This document shows positions 15,593 to 23,558 of a DNA stretch of 64,000 bases, piece by piece. The first letter of the stretch is position 1; each line of letters starts with the position of its first letter. This DNA comes from BOG-1155 sp963733345 (lineage in GTDB: Bacteria > Desulfobacterota > Syntrophorhabdia > Syntrophorhabdales > WCHB1-27), in contig CAVTDX010000079.1 in the NCBI GenBank assembly GCA_963733345.1, forward strand, positions 22,034-86,033, given 5' to 3'. The notes beneath the pieces were generated by a model. The model was given only the letters and a program-made list of their open reading frames with translations. It was not told where the DNA came from and did no database searches. The position numbers were made by a program, and so were the translations under genes.

Positions 15593-17494
15593 ATGGAAAC
15601 GACCCGGTTGCGTCGTATTTACAATAAGCTGCAAAGATTCCTGACGGACCCGGAAGGGCTTTTCCTCGTCCAGTCGATCGAGACGCAAACGCTCCTCGTA
15701 TGCAGGAACGACGATGTTGTAAGGCGATACGACTCCTCTACCTCCCGTTTTGGCGAGGGCGTCAGGGAGAACTCCTTCAAAACGCCCCCCGGCATCCACC
15801 GCATCAGAGAGAAAATCGGCTCCGGGGCGCCTGCGGGCCGCATCTTCAAAGAACGAAGGGATACGGGCGTCGACTGGGATCGACGTCCCACTGAAGATAA
15901 TCTCATACTCACCCGAATCTTAAGGCTGGAAGGTCTGGAGGAGGGCGTAAACAAGGGGCCGGGGGTGGATTCCTATGAGCGCTGCATTTACATTCACGGC
16001 ACGAACCGGGAGGATCTCGTCGGCGTCCCTTTGTCCCACGGCTGTCTCTGCCTGCGGAACTCGGATGTCCTTGGCCTCTTTGACGTCGTCGTTGAGGGCA
16101 CGCTCGTCTACATCGAGCCCCGGCCGATGATTATCGGCAAAGGCCTGTGCCGGAGCGTACATTTTACGGGCATTTTCGGCAGCGGCATGAGCGCCCTCGC
16201 GCAATATCTGCGCTTTCAGGGGATCGAGGTCTCCGGCTCCGATCGTCTGCTCGGCAGCGAGCATACCGCCCCCATGCGCCAATCTCTCGAAGGACTCGGG
16301 TGCGCTCTTTTTCATCAGGATGGATCAGGCGTCGGCCCGGATACGGATGTAGTCTGCGTTTCAACGGCGATAGAAGAATCGAACGGCGACATCGCCGCTG
16401 CTTCTGCCCGTGGTCTTCCCATCGTGCATCGCTCCGATTTGCTTGCCGCTATCATCGCCTCGAAAAGGACGATCGCAATCGCCGGCACCAGCGGCAAGTC
16501 GACGGTGACGGCAATGATATTCGAATTCCTGTCCGCATGCGGGAAATCGCCCTCCCTTATCAGCGGCGCGCCCTTGCGTAGACTCGAGAAACAGGGGCTG
16601 ATCGGCAACGCCTTCAGCGGGGGGTCCGATCTCCTCGTCGTAGAGGCGGACGAGAGCGATGGAACGCTGGTCAAGTACGCCCCCGAGGTCGCGGTAATTC
16701 TTAATGTCTCCAAGGACCATAAGACTGTCGATGAAATAAAGGCGCTTTTTGAAACCTTTGCGTCAAACGCTCTATGGACGGCGTCAAACGCGGACGATCC
16801 GGTCCTGCTTTCCCTGCCGGCAACGGTGCGCTTCGGCCGAAACGCTTCGGCCTCGTGGCAGCCTGATCATGAGCGTCTCCTGCCGACATCGGTGAAGCTT
16901 GTTCGCGGCGGCATCGAATACTGTTTGCCCCTTCCGGGCGCCCACAACCTCGAAAACCTGCGGGCAGCCCTTTGCGTCTGTGAGCATTTCGCATGCGACG
17001 GGCTCGCCGTCGCCGGCGCCGTAAGAACGTTTGAGGGCGTGTGCCGGCGCTTCGCCATGACCCGGACGGAGAGGAACGTGTATGTAATCGATGATTTTGC
17101 TCACAATCCCGCGAAGATCGCAGCAGCCGTCAGCGCCAGCCGGGGCCTCTCAAAGCGGGTCGTCGCCGTGTATCAGCCGCACGGGTACGGTCCGACGCGG
17201 TTCCTGAAAGAGGAATACATTGCAACCTTTCGAGCCGTCTTTCGGCGGGGCGACTCGCTCTATCTCTTGCCGATCTATTATGCCGGAGGGACTGCTCTGA
17301 AAAATATTTGTTCCGAAGACATTATAGAAGGCCTCGGTCAGGCGCCGTTCACCGCTAATGCGATAAGCAGCCGCGACGACCTGCTGGCCAGACTGAAAAT
17401 AGACGTGGGACCGGGCGATTGCATCCTCGTCATGGGGCGTCGGGATCCGTCGCTGTCGTCCCTGACAAAGAACATTATAGAGATGTTCGCCTAA
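15593..17494 (+). CDS. L,D-transpeptidase (YkuD) domain fused to MurC/Mpl-type UDP-MurNAc ligase
   Basis: 633 residues in two parts. Residues ~20-177 form a YkuD-type L,D-transpeptidase: FLVQSIETQTLLVC strand, KTPPGIHRI, then the catalytic motif with His135 (YIHGTNRE) and SHGCLCLRN (nucleophile Cys151). Residues ~188-633 form a Mur ligase of the MurC/Mpl class: FTGIFGSGMSALAQ, the ATP-binding loop GTSGKST (298-304), VEADESDGT and VIDDFAHNPAKI. Mpl reattaches recycled murein tripeptide to UDP-MurNAc; MurC adds L-Ala. The N-terminal domain lacks a signal peptide, so a cytoplasmic location is implied, which is unusual for a crosslinking transpeptidase. Single uninterrupted frame, so not a sequencing artefact joining two genes. 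Confidence 0.85.
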   Translation: METTRLRRIYNKLQRFLTDPEGLFLVQSIETQTLLVCRNDDVVRRYDSSTSRFGEGVRENSFKTPPGIHRIREKIGSGAPAGRIFKERRDTGVDWDRRPTEDNLILTRILRLEGLEEGVNKGPGVDSYERCIYIHGTNREDLVGVPLSHGCLCLRNSDVLGLFDVVVEGTLVYIEPRPMIIGKGLCRSVHFTGIFGSGMSALAQYLRFQGIEVSGSDRLLGSEHTAPMRQSLEGLGCALFHQDGSGVGPDTDVVCVSTAIEESNGDIAAASARGLPIVHRSDLLAAIIASKRTIAIAGTSGKSTVTAMIFEFLSACGKSPSLISGAPLRRLEKQGLIGNAFSGGSDLLVVEADESDGTLVKYAPEVAVILNVSKDHKTVDEIKALFETFASNALWTASNADDPVLLSLPATVRFGRNASASWQPDHERLLPTSVKLVRGGIEYCLPLPGAHNLENLRAALCVCEHFACDGLAVAGAVRTFEGVCRRFAMTRTERNVYVIDDFAHNPAKIAAAVSASRGLSKRVVAVYQPHGYGPTRFLKEEYIATFRAVFRRGDSLYLLPIYYAGGTALKNICSEDIIEGLGQAPFTANAISSRDDLLARLKIDVGPGDCILVMGRRDPSLSSLTKNIIEMFA

Positions 17495-17626
17495 TCCTGC
17501 CTGCATGGCCGCAAGTTTCTGATTACATTATAAGAATAAGTTTTGCACGGTTTTAGTGAAAGGGCGGCACGCGGACGAGTCCGTCTATCAAGAACTGCTC
17601 CGTCAGGGGAGTTGAGGGAGGCGATT

Positions 17627-17872
17627 ATGAAACTTAGAGACGCGCTGCTGTGCATTGATTGTGATGAGCTGTTCACCATCAGCGAGGGGTCTGTCTGCAA
17701 TCCCCGGTGCCCGAACTGCGCTTCGTCGGTTTTTGCCCCCTTGTCTGCCTGGATCGAGACATGGGCGGGTCGTGAGAACCAGAGGCGCGAGACGGACGGC
17801 GTCGTGCGCGACGGCGCCTCCGCAAGAAGACCAAGGATGGAGATCATCCACTCAAGGCCTGCCGCTGCCTGA
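17627..17872 (+). CDS. Small zinc-ribbon protein of unknown function
   Basis: 81 residues starting MKLRDALLCIDCDELF. Two Cys pairs (CIDC at residues 9-12 and CPNC near 28-31) fit a rubredoxin-like or zinc-ribbon knuckle. GGGAGG lies about 6 bases upstream of the ATG, which is why this internal start is chosen over the longer open frame. Such small ribbons are common in deltaproteobacteria and often of unknown role. It lies about 130 bases after the transpeptidase-ligase gene. Confidence 0.6.
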   Translation: MKLRDALLCIDCDELFTISEGSVCNPRCPNCASSVFAPLSAWIETWAGRENQRRETDGVVRDGASARRPRMEIIHSRPAAA

Positions 17873-18302
17873 TCCTCGATCGCGGGTGCCGGGGTGGGTC
17901 TTCGGCAAGCCCACGACGGGCCTGCCGCATCCCTTCCGGCGCCCGCGATCGCTTCCTTGACCGGTTCCCTCGTAACGGAATCCCGGCCTTTCCTTATGGT
18001 TTGAGGGCCGTTCTATTTTTGTTGCTGCGGGCACACGCCGTCTACAGGCGGGTCGCTACGGGGACCGCTCCCTCCGTCCTTAATCGGACCTAACCCTTCC
18101 TTTGCCTTCCGGCAGGGTGGGCGCGGGCAGGCGCCAATGCTCTTTACATTTCCTTGCAATGAGCGCTATTAGGACATCGGGAGGGGACGCAAATGGGACA
18201 ATCCGGAGGAATTCTCTCCATTTTGACTCATTTGTTGACTTTCCAGCGGTTTTCGAGTAGTATTGATGTCTCAAATTTTACGGGAAAAATGAGGAGATGG
18301 GT
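17873..18302. other. Intergenic region upstream of rplU
   Basis: 430 bases without a convincing gene. Short open frames on both strands lack ribosome binding sites and protein-like composition. GC-rich direct and inverted fragments occur around 17880-17960, but no perfect repeat. The only clear signal is the rplU promoter at 18235-18263. Confidence 0.5.
18235..18263 (+). promoter_or_regulatory. Sigma-70-type promoter for rplU-rpmA
   Basis: TTGACT (18235-18240), 17-base spacer, TAGTAT (18258-18263), about 40 bases upstream of the rplU start. Expected for a highly expressed ribosomal protein operon. Confidence 0.6.
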
Positions 18303-18632
18303 ATGTATGCCATCATAGAGAGGGGCGGTAAACAGTACCGGATAGCGGAGGGAACGAAGCTGAGGATCGAGAAGAGTCCGGGGAATGCCGACGATCAAGT
18401 GCTGTTGGACCACGTGTTGGCGGTCAAGGACGGGGAGCGCATGCTGGTCGGCGACCCCTATGTCCCGGGGGCTCATGCGATGGGCAGGATAACGGCGCAG
18501 GGCAGGGCGAAAAAGGTCGTAATTTTCAGGTACAAACGGAGGAAGGACACCAAGAAGAAGAGGAGCTGCCGGCAGGAGTACACGGAGCTCGTCATAGAAA
18601 AGATAGAGGTGGAGGCGGCGCATGGCGCATAA
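18303..18632 (+). CDS. rplU: Large ribosomal subunit protein bL21
   Basis: 109 residues from MYAIIERGGKQYRIAEG, the canonical bL21 N terminus. The Arg/Lys-rich segment FRYKRRKDTKKKRSCRQEY binds 23S rRNA. The ATG at 18303 sits 6 bases after GAGGAG; the ATG two codons earlier has no spacing to it. It overlaps rpmA by 11 bases and starts the conserved block rplU-rpmA-obgE. Confidence 0.95.
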   Translation: MYAIIERGGKQYRIAEGTKLRIEKSPGNADDQVLLDHVLAVKDGERMLVGDPYVPGAHAMGRITAQGRAKKVVIFRYKRRKDTKKKRSCRQEYTELVIEKIEVEAAHGA

Positions 18633-18876
18633 AAAGGCCGGAGGGAGCTCAAGGAACGGCAGGGACTCGAGCGGCCAGAGGCTCGGCGTGAAAATTTTCG
18701 GAGGCCAGCTTGCAAAGGCGGGAAGCATTATCGTGAGACAGCGCGGGACAAAGATATATCCGGGGACGAACGTGGGAATAGGGCGGGACAACACGTTGTT
18801 TGCGCTCGTTGACGGTCATGTCGCCTTCGAGGCCAAGGGAGAGAAAAAGAAGGTGAGCGTTCATCCTGTGGAATGA
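18622..18876 (+). CDS. rpmA: Large ribosomal subunit protein bL27
   Basis: 84 residues, the usual length. It starts MAHKKAGGSSRNGRDS, matching the bL27 N-terminal tail that reaches the peptidyl-transferase centre, and continues with GQRLGVKIFGGQ and IIVRQRGTKIYPG. It begins inside the 3' end of rplU and overlaps obgE by 4 bases, so translation of the three is coupled. Confidence 0.96.
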   Translation: MAHKKAGGSSRNGRDSSGQRLGVKIFGGQLAKAGSIIVRQRGTKIYPGTNVGIGRDNTLFALVDGHVAFEAKGEKKKVSVHPVE

Positions 18877-19868
18877 AATTCGTTGATGAGGCAACTCTTT
18901 CTGTAAAAGCAGGAGATGGCGGTCGGGGATGCGTCAGTTTTAGAAGAGAACCATTTGTGCCAAGGGGCGGACCCAACGGGGGCGACGGAGGCAAAGGGGG
19001 TGACGTCGCCATAGTGGGCAAGGGACGGCTCATCAGCCTTCTCGATTTCACCTACAAGCGACTATACAAAGCAGAAAGTGGAAAAGGCGGCGGCGGCCGG
19101 AACAGGGCAGGCAGGAACGGGGCCGACCTTATGATCTGCGTGCCCGTGGGCACGGAGGTGCGCGATCAAAACGGCATTCTTCTAGCGGATATCGTCGAAG
19201 AGGGGCAGACCTACGTGGCCGCCCACGGCGGACGCGGGGGGCGGGGGAATGCCCGTTTCGCGACCCCCGTCCACCAGACGCCCAGCGAATTCGAGGAAGG
19301 AGAAAAAGGGGAAGAGCGGCCGGCGCTCAAACTCGAATTGAAGCTGCTGGCGCGCATAGGCATTATCGGTTTGCCGAATGCGGGCAAGTCGACGCTCCTT
19401 TCCCGCCTCACGGCCGCGAGTCCTGAAGTGGGGGACTACCCTTTCACGACGCTGACCCCATCTCTGGGCGTGCTCGTAGAAGGGGACAGGCGGCTCGTGC
19501 TTGCCGACATTCCCGGCATCATAGAAGGAGCGTCCAAGGGCAAGGGCCTGGGGCTCGCGTTCCTCCGCCATATCGAGAGGACGCGCATGCTCCTTTGGGT
19601 CATCGACGCCTCATCCCCTCACGTCTCCCGCGACTACGCGACCCTTTCCACCGAACTGCGCTCCTATAAGAAGGAGCTTGTCAGCCGGGAACGCATCGTG
19701 GCGCTCAATAAGATCGATCTCGTGGACCCGGAGACGCTCGCCGGGCAGAAGGCGTTTTTCCGCGAGGCAGGGGAGACGGCGATAGCGGTGAGCGCGGTCG
19801 CAGGCGACGGCCTCGACAGGCTGAAGAAGCTGCTGGCGGAAAGGGACGGAGACGGCGCAGATGACTGA
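18873..19868 (+). CDS. obgE: Obg/CgtA GTPase
   Basis: 331 residues. Glycine-rich Obg fold at residues 1-158 (KAGDGGRGCVSFRREPFVP, GGRGGRGN) followed by the G domain: P-loop GLPNAGKSTLL, switch II LADIPGIIEGASKGKGLG, NKID and SAVAGDGL. It is a ribosome-associated GTPase of 50S assembly and stress response. It lacks the variable C-terminal extension, as in many deltaproteobacteria. Position after rplU-rpmA is the classical arrangement; it overlaps proB by 8 bases. Confidence 0.96.
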   Translation: MKFVDEATLSVKAGDGGRGCVSFRREPFVPRGGPNGGDGGKGGDVAIVGKGRLISLLDFTYKRLYKAESGKGGGGRNRAGRNGADLMICVPVGTEVRDQNGILLADIVEEGQTYVAAHGGRGGRGNARFATPVHQTPSEFEEGEKGEERPALKLELKLLARIGIIGLPNAGKSTLLSRLTAASPEVGDYPFTTLTPSLGVLVEGDRRLVLADIPGIIEGASKGKGLGLAFLRHIERTRMLLWVIDASSPHVSRDYATLSTELRSYKKELVSRERIVALNKIDLVDPETLAGQKAFFREAGETAIAVSAVAGDGLDRLKKLLAERDGDGADD

Positions 19869-20964
19869 TATCCGCAGGGTAGTGCTTAAAGTGGGCACCT
19901 CGGTGCTTTTAGACGATGACGGCAAGATCTGCAGGGCCAGGGCTCTCGATTTTGCCCGCCAGATAAAAGCCGTGAGGGAGAGGTCCGTGGAGGTGATCGT
20001 GGTCTCCAGCGGCGCCATAGCCTGCGGCATGGAAGCTTTGGGCCTGAAGAGGAAGCCCAGGGAGATGGCGAGGAGGCAGGCTCTTGCGTCGGTGGGACAG
20101 ATCGTGCTCATGCGCCTTTATATGGACGCTCTCGCCGAAGCCGGCCTTATAGCAAGCCAAATACTCTTGACCCACGAGGACACGAAGTCGAGAAGCAGGT
20201 GTCTCAACCTCATGAACACGATCGACGCCCTCCTCGCCATGGGCGTCGTGCCTGTCGTCAACGAGAACGACACCCTCTCGTTCAAGGAGATCATGTTCGG
20301 CGACAACGACAACCTCTCGGCCCTCATCGCGCAGATCGGCAACGCCGACCTGCTCCTGCTCCTGTCCGACGTCGAAGGCCTCTGCGAGAAGGACCCGAAG
20401 CAATATCCGGGCGCCGCCGTGATCGCCACGGTTAAGAAGATCGACGACCGCATCGAGGCCTTGGCTCGCGGGACGAGGAGCGAAAAGAGCGTCGGCGGCA
20501 TGAGGAGCAAGCTGGAGGCAGCCAAGAAGGCGGGGAATTACGGCATACCCACGAGGCTCGTGGGGGGCAGCGTAAGGGACGTCGTGGAGCGGGTGATCGC
20601 AGGCGAGGAGTTGGGCACCCTCTTTATAGCCCGCAGGCGCCTGACAAGGAAGAAATGCTGGATCGCCTTCGCCTTCAAGTCAAAGGGAAGGATCGGCATT
20701 GACGCGGGCGCGGAGGAGGCGCTCCTCCATCGTGGAAAAAGCCTCCTTCCTTCCGGAATCGTGCAGGTTGAGGGAGATTTTTCGAGGGGAGAATGCGTCG
20801 AGGTGGCCGCGGCGCGCGTCGGGGTGATCGCCCGGGGCATAGTCAACTACTCGTCTTCGGATATACGCAAGATAAAGGGCGCGAAAAGTGTTGAGATAGA
20901 AAAGAAGCTCGGCTATAAATATACGGAAGAGGTAATCCATAGGGACAACATGGTGGTCTTATGA
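19861..20964 (+). CDS. proB: Glutamate 5-kinase
   Basis: 367 residues. It phosphorylates glutamate to gamma-glutamyl phosphate, the first step of proline synthesis. The amino-acid kinase domain covers residues ~1-255 (VLKVGTSVLLDDDG, VSSGAIACGMEAL, VVNENDTLSF, FGDNDNLSA) and a C-terminal PUA domain residues ~275-360 (KGRIGIDAGAEEALLH, RGIVNYSSSDI). It overlaps obgE and proA (4 bases), the next enzyme of the pathway. Confidence 0.96.
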   Translation: MTDIRRVVLKVGTSVLLDDDGKICRARALDFARQIKAVRERSVEVIVVSSGAIACGMEALGLKRKPREMARRQALASVGQIVLMRLYMDALAEAGLIASQILLTHEDTKSRSRCLNLMNTIDALLAMGVVPVVNENDTLSFKEIMFGDNDNLSALIAQIGNADLLLLLSDVEGLCEKDPKQYPGAAVIATVKKIDDRIEALARGTRSEKSVGGMRSKLEAAKKAGNYGIPTRLVGGSVRDVVERVIAGEELGTLFIARRRLTRKKCWIAFAFKSKGRIGIDAGAEEALLHRGKSLLPSGIVQVEGDFSRGECVEVAAARVGVIARGIVNYSSSDIRKIKGAKSVEIEKKLGYKYTEEVIHRDNMVVL

Positions 20965-22205
20965 ACCCGATTGACGTAGCGAGAGAGGCTCGCGGAGCAA
21001 CGGATGCGGCGGCCCATCTCACCGCCGAAACAAAGAACAGAGTCCTCGCGACGCTCGAAGGGCTGCTTTACGAGCGGCGGGACTTCCTTGTCGAGGAAAA
21101 CAGGAAGGACCTCGAAAAAGCGCGCAGCGAGCTGATGCCCGCAAGTCTCATCGATCGGTTGAAACTGGATGAGAAGGTCGTCGATGAAATGGCCGCGGGA
21201 TTAAGGGACGTGATCCAACTGCCTGATCCCGTAGGCGAGATTGTGAAGACCTGGACGCGGCCATCGGGCCTGCTCGTTGGCAGGATGCGCATCCCTGTGG
21301 GCGTGATCGCCATAATTTACGAATCCCGGCCGAATGTGACCGTCGACGCCTTTGCGCTCTGCTTAAAGAGCGGCAACGTGGTGATCCTGAAAGGCGGGAA
21401 GGAAGCGCTGCATTCGAACCGAGCACTTTTCAGCCTCATTCGCGAGGCGCTCATCGGGTGCGGCGCGCCGGCGCAAAGCGCGCAGCTCATAGAAACGAGC
21501 GACCGGGAGTATCTCTATGAATTATTGGCGCTGAGTGATTATATTGATCTGGTTATTCCTCGGGGCGGAGAGGCGCTGATCAGAAGCGTCGCGGAACATT
21601 CGAGGGCGCCGGTGCTCAAGCACTACAAGGGAGTATGCGCCATCTTTGTGGACGAAGGGGCGGATGAAGAGATGGCCCTCAAGGTTTGCATGAATGCGAA
21701 AATCCAGAAGCCGGCTACCTGCAATGCCATGGAGAACCTTCTTGTGCACGAGGCCATAGCCCCGCGCTTTTTGCCCGACATAGTAGCCTCCTTGCAGGAG
21801 GCGGGGGTGTCGGTAAAAGGGTGCGAAAAAACCCGCCGGATAGTCGCCGGCCTGCAAGAGGCCACGGAGCGGGACTGGTCGGAGGAGTACCTCGACCTGG
21901 TGCTTTCGGTAAAGGTAGTGGCCGATATGGACGAGGCGATAGCCCATATACGGACTTACGGCTCGCAGCATACGGACGCCATTGTGACCCGCGATTACAA
22001 CCGCGCGTGGCGGTTCCTGAAAGAGGTCAATTCATCCCTTGTCCTGGTGAACGCGTCCACCAGACTGAACGACGGTTTCCAGTTGGGGCTCGGCGCGGAA
22101 ATGGGCATAAGCACCACAAGACTGCACGCCTTCGGCCCTATGGGGCTGGAGGAACTTACCGTGACGAAGTTTATCGCCTTTGGCGACGGGCAGCAGAGGA
22201 GCTGA
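20961..22205 (+). CDS. proA: Gamma-glutamyl phosphate reductase
   Basis: 414 residues. NADPH-dependent reduction of gamma-glutamyl phosphate to glutamate semialdehyde, second step of proline synthesis. Aldehyde dehydrogenase fold with GVIAIIYESRPNVT, LKGGKEALHSN, the catalytic Cys region QKPATCNAMENLLVH, and YGSQHTDAIVT. ProC, the third enzyme, lies separately at 44 kb. The stop overlaps the nadD start (TGATG). Confidence 0.96.
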   Translation: MNPIDVAREARGATDAAAHLTAETKNRVLATLEGLLYERRDFLVEENRKDLEKARSELMPASLIDRLKLDEKVVDEMAAGLRDVIQLPDPVGEIVKTWTRPSGLLVGRMRIPVGVIAIIYESRPNVTVDAFALCLKSGNVVILKGGKEALHSNRALFSLIREALIGCGAPAQSAQLIETSDREYLYELLALSDYIDLVIPRGGEALIRSVAEHSRAPVLKHYKGVCAIFVDEGADEEMALKVCMNAKIQKPATCNAMENLLVHEAIAPRFLPDIVASLQEAGVSVKGCEKTRRIVAGLQEATERDWSEEYLDLVLSVKVVADMDEAIAHIRTYGSQHTDAIVTRDYNRAWRFLKEVNSSLVLVNASTRLNDGFQLGLGAEMGISTTRLHAFGPMGLEELTVTKFIAFGDGQQRS

Positions 22206-22827
22206 TGGCCGTAGGGGTATTCGGGGGGACTTTTGACCCGGTGCATGTTGCCCACTTGAGGGCCGCCGAGGAGGCGCGCGAGGTGTTTTCCATGGAGAGG
22301 GTCTATTTTGTCCCCGCGCGCATCCAGCCTTTTAAACAGTTGGGGAGAGGGGCGGCAGTCGGCGACAGAATCCGCATGCTGGAGATGGCTACCCGGGGCA
22401 ACCGTTTTTTCCGGACGTCGCAGGTGGAGATCAGGAGGGGGGGCGTCTCTTATTCGATCGACACGGTGAAGCATTTTGCCCGCAGGTTCGGAGAGATCTA
22501 TTTTCTTATGGGCATGGATGCCTTCTCAGACATAGGCTTGTGGAAAGCCCACGAGGAGTTGTTCCGGTACGCCGATTTCGTCGTGACGGTGAGGCCGGGC
22601 AACGGCCGGTCCGGACTCCCGAAGAGCCTCTCGGGGAAGGCGCGGCAGCTTGATGCCTCGACTTTCGAGCATGCGTCGGGCAGGAAAATCCATTTTCTTC
22701 ACATTGCGCAGCTAGATATCTCGTCAACGCAGATAAGGGGGTCGCGAGCATGGGGAAATCGATAAAATATCTGGTGCCCCAACCGGTCGAACGATATATC
22801 ATCGAGAAAGGATTGTACAGGAATTAA
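22205..22827 (+). CDS. nadD: Nicotinate-nucleotide adenylyltransferase (one frameshift)
   Basis: Forms NaAD from nicotinate mononucleotide and ATP in NAD synthesis. N-terminal nucleotidyltransferase motif GVFGGTFDPVHVAHLR, then IYFLMGMDAFSDIGLWK and ISSTQIR. In the given sequence the frame runs to a premature stop at 22765. Adding one G to the run at 22737-22741 restores the normal C terminus, SMGKSIKYLVPQPVERY, ending at 22827 immediately before the rsfS GTG. The restored length is about 207 residues. nadD is normally essential, so this is probably a sequencing indel. Confidence 0.9.
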
Positions 22828-23169
22828 GTGGAAACAAAGGACAAGGCGGATGCGGCCGCGAGGTCGGCGCTCGAAAAGAAGGCGAGGGACGTGGTGACAC
22901 TCCACCTCGCCGGACTCACCGATATTGCGGATTATTTCGTGCTTGCGAGCGGCGGGAGCGAGCGGCACGTGAGGACGATATCCGAGGCCGTAGAACACGG
23001 CATGAAGGAAAAAGGGGTAGCGCCCTTCTCTACGGAAGGCCATGAAGAGGGGCGCTGGGTCATTATAGATTACGGAGACGTGGTTATTCACGTGTTTCTG
23101 GAATCGGTCAGGGAACTGTACGATCTGGAGAACCTGTGGATAGAAGCGAAGAGATACATGGTGGAATAG
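22828..23169 (+). CDS. rsfS: Ribosomal silencing factor RsfS
   Basis: 113 residues with a GTG start directly after nadD. RsfS/Iojap binds uL14 and blocks subunit joining when nutrients are low. Family motifs: LTDIADYFVLASGGSERHV, EGHEEGRWVIIDYGDVVIH and YDLENLWIEAKR. The nadD-rsfS pairing is conserved across bacteria, which supports the frame restored in nadD. Confidence 0.95.
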   Translation: METKDKADAAARSALEKKARDVVTLHLAGLTDIADYFVLASGGSERHVRTISEAVEHGMKEKGVAPFSTEGHEEGRWVIIDYGDVVIHVFLESVRELYDLENLWIEAKRYMVE

Positions 23170-23199
23170 AAACAGAAATCAACAGGGGCGGGGTGCGAC

Positions 23200-23553
23200 A
23201 TGGAGAAAAAAGCGCTTGAATACTTCAGGAAAAAACTGCTGAAAGAGCGCGAGGCAATCCTGAACAAATCAAAAAAATTAAAAGAAGATTCGTATACGCT
23301 CGGCACGGACGGCATCCAGGATATGGCGGACGCGGCCAGCAACGCCTATAATGCCGACATTCTAATGAGCCTGAGCGATAACGAGAGGAACATGGTCAGA
23401 GAGATCGACTCGGCCCTCGACAAGATCGGATCCGGGACTTACGGGATATGTGAGGAGTGCGAGGAGCCGATCAATGAGAAACGGCTTGAAGCAAACCCCG
23501 TGGCGCGATACTGCATAAGCTGCAAGAGGATGATCGAGGAAAAGGGCGCTTAA
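23200..23553 (+). CDS. DksA/TraR-family zinc-finger transcription factor
   Basis: 117 residues. An N-terminal helical coiled-coil region (residues ~5-75) precedes a C4 zinc finger with CEECEEP and CISCKRM. The helical region carries DMADAASNAYNADILMSLS, where DksA places acidic tip residues that reach the RNA polymerase secondary channel. Family members modulate rRNA and amino-acid promoters with ppGpp. It lies 6 bases upstream of the LapA-LapB-like gene. Confidence 0.88.
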   Translation: MEKKALEYFRKKLLKEREAILNKSKKLKEDSYTLGTDGIQDMADAASNAYNADILMSLSDNERNMVREIDSALDKIGSGTYGICEECEEPINEKRLEANPVARYCISCKRMIEEKGA

Positions 23554-23558
23554 ACCGG

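Noticed and set aside
17852..18274. Short ORFs between the zinc-ribbon gene and rplU
   Set aside because: No ribosome binding sites, low-complexity Arg/Gly/Pro composition typical of noncoding GC-rich DNA.
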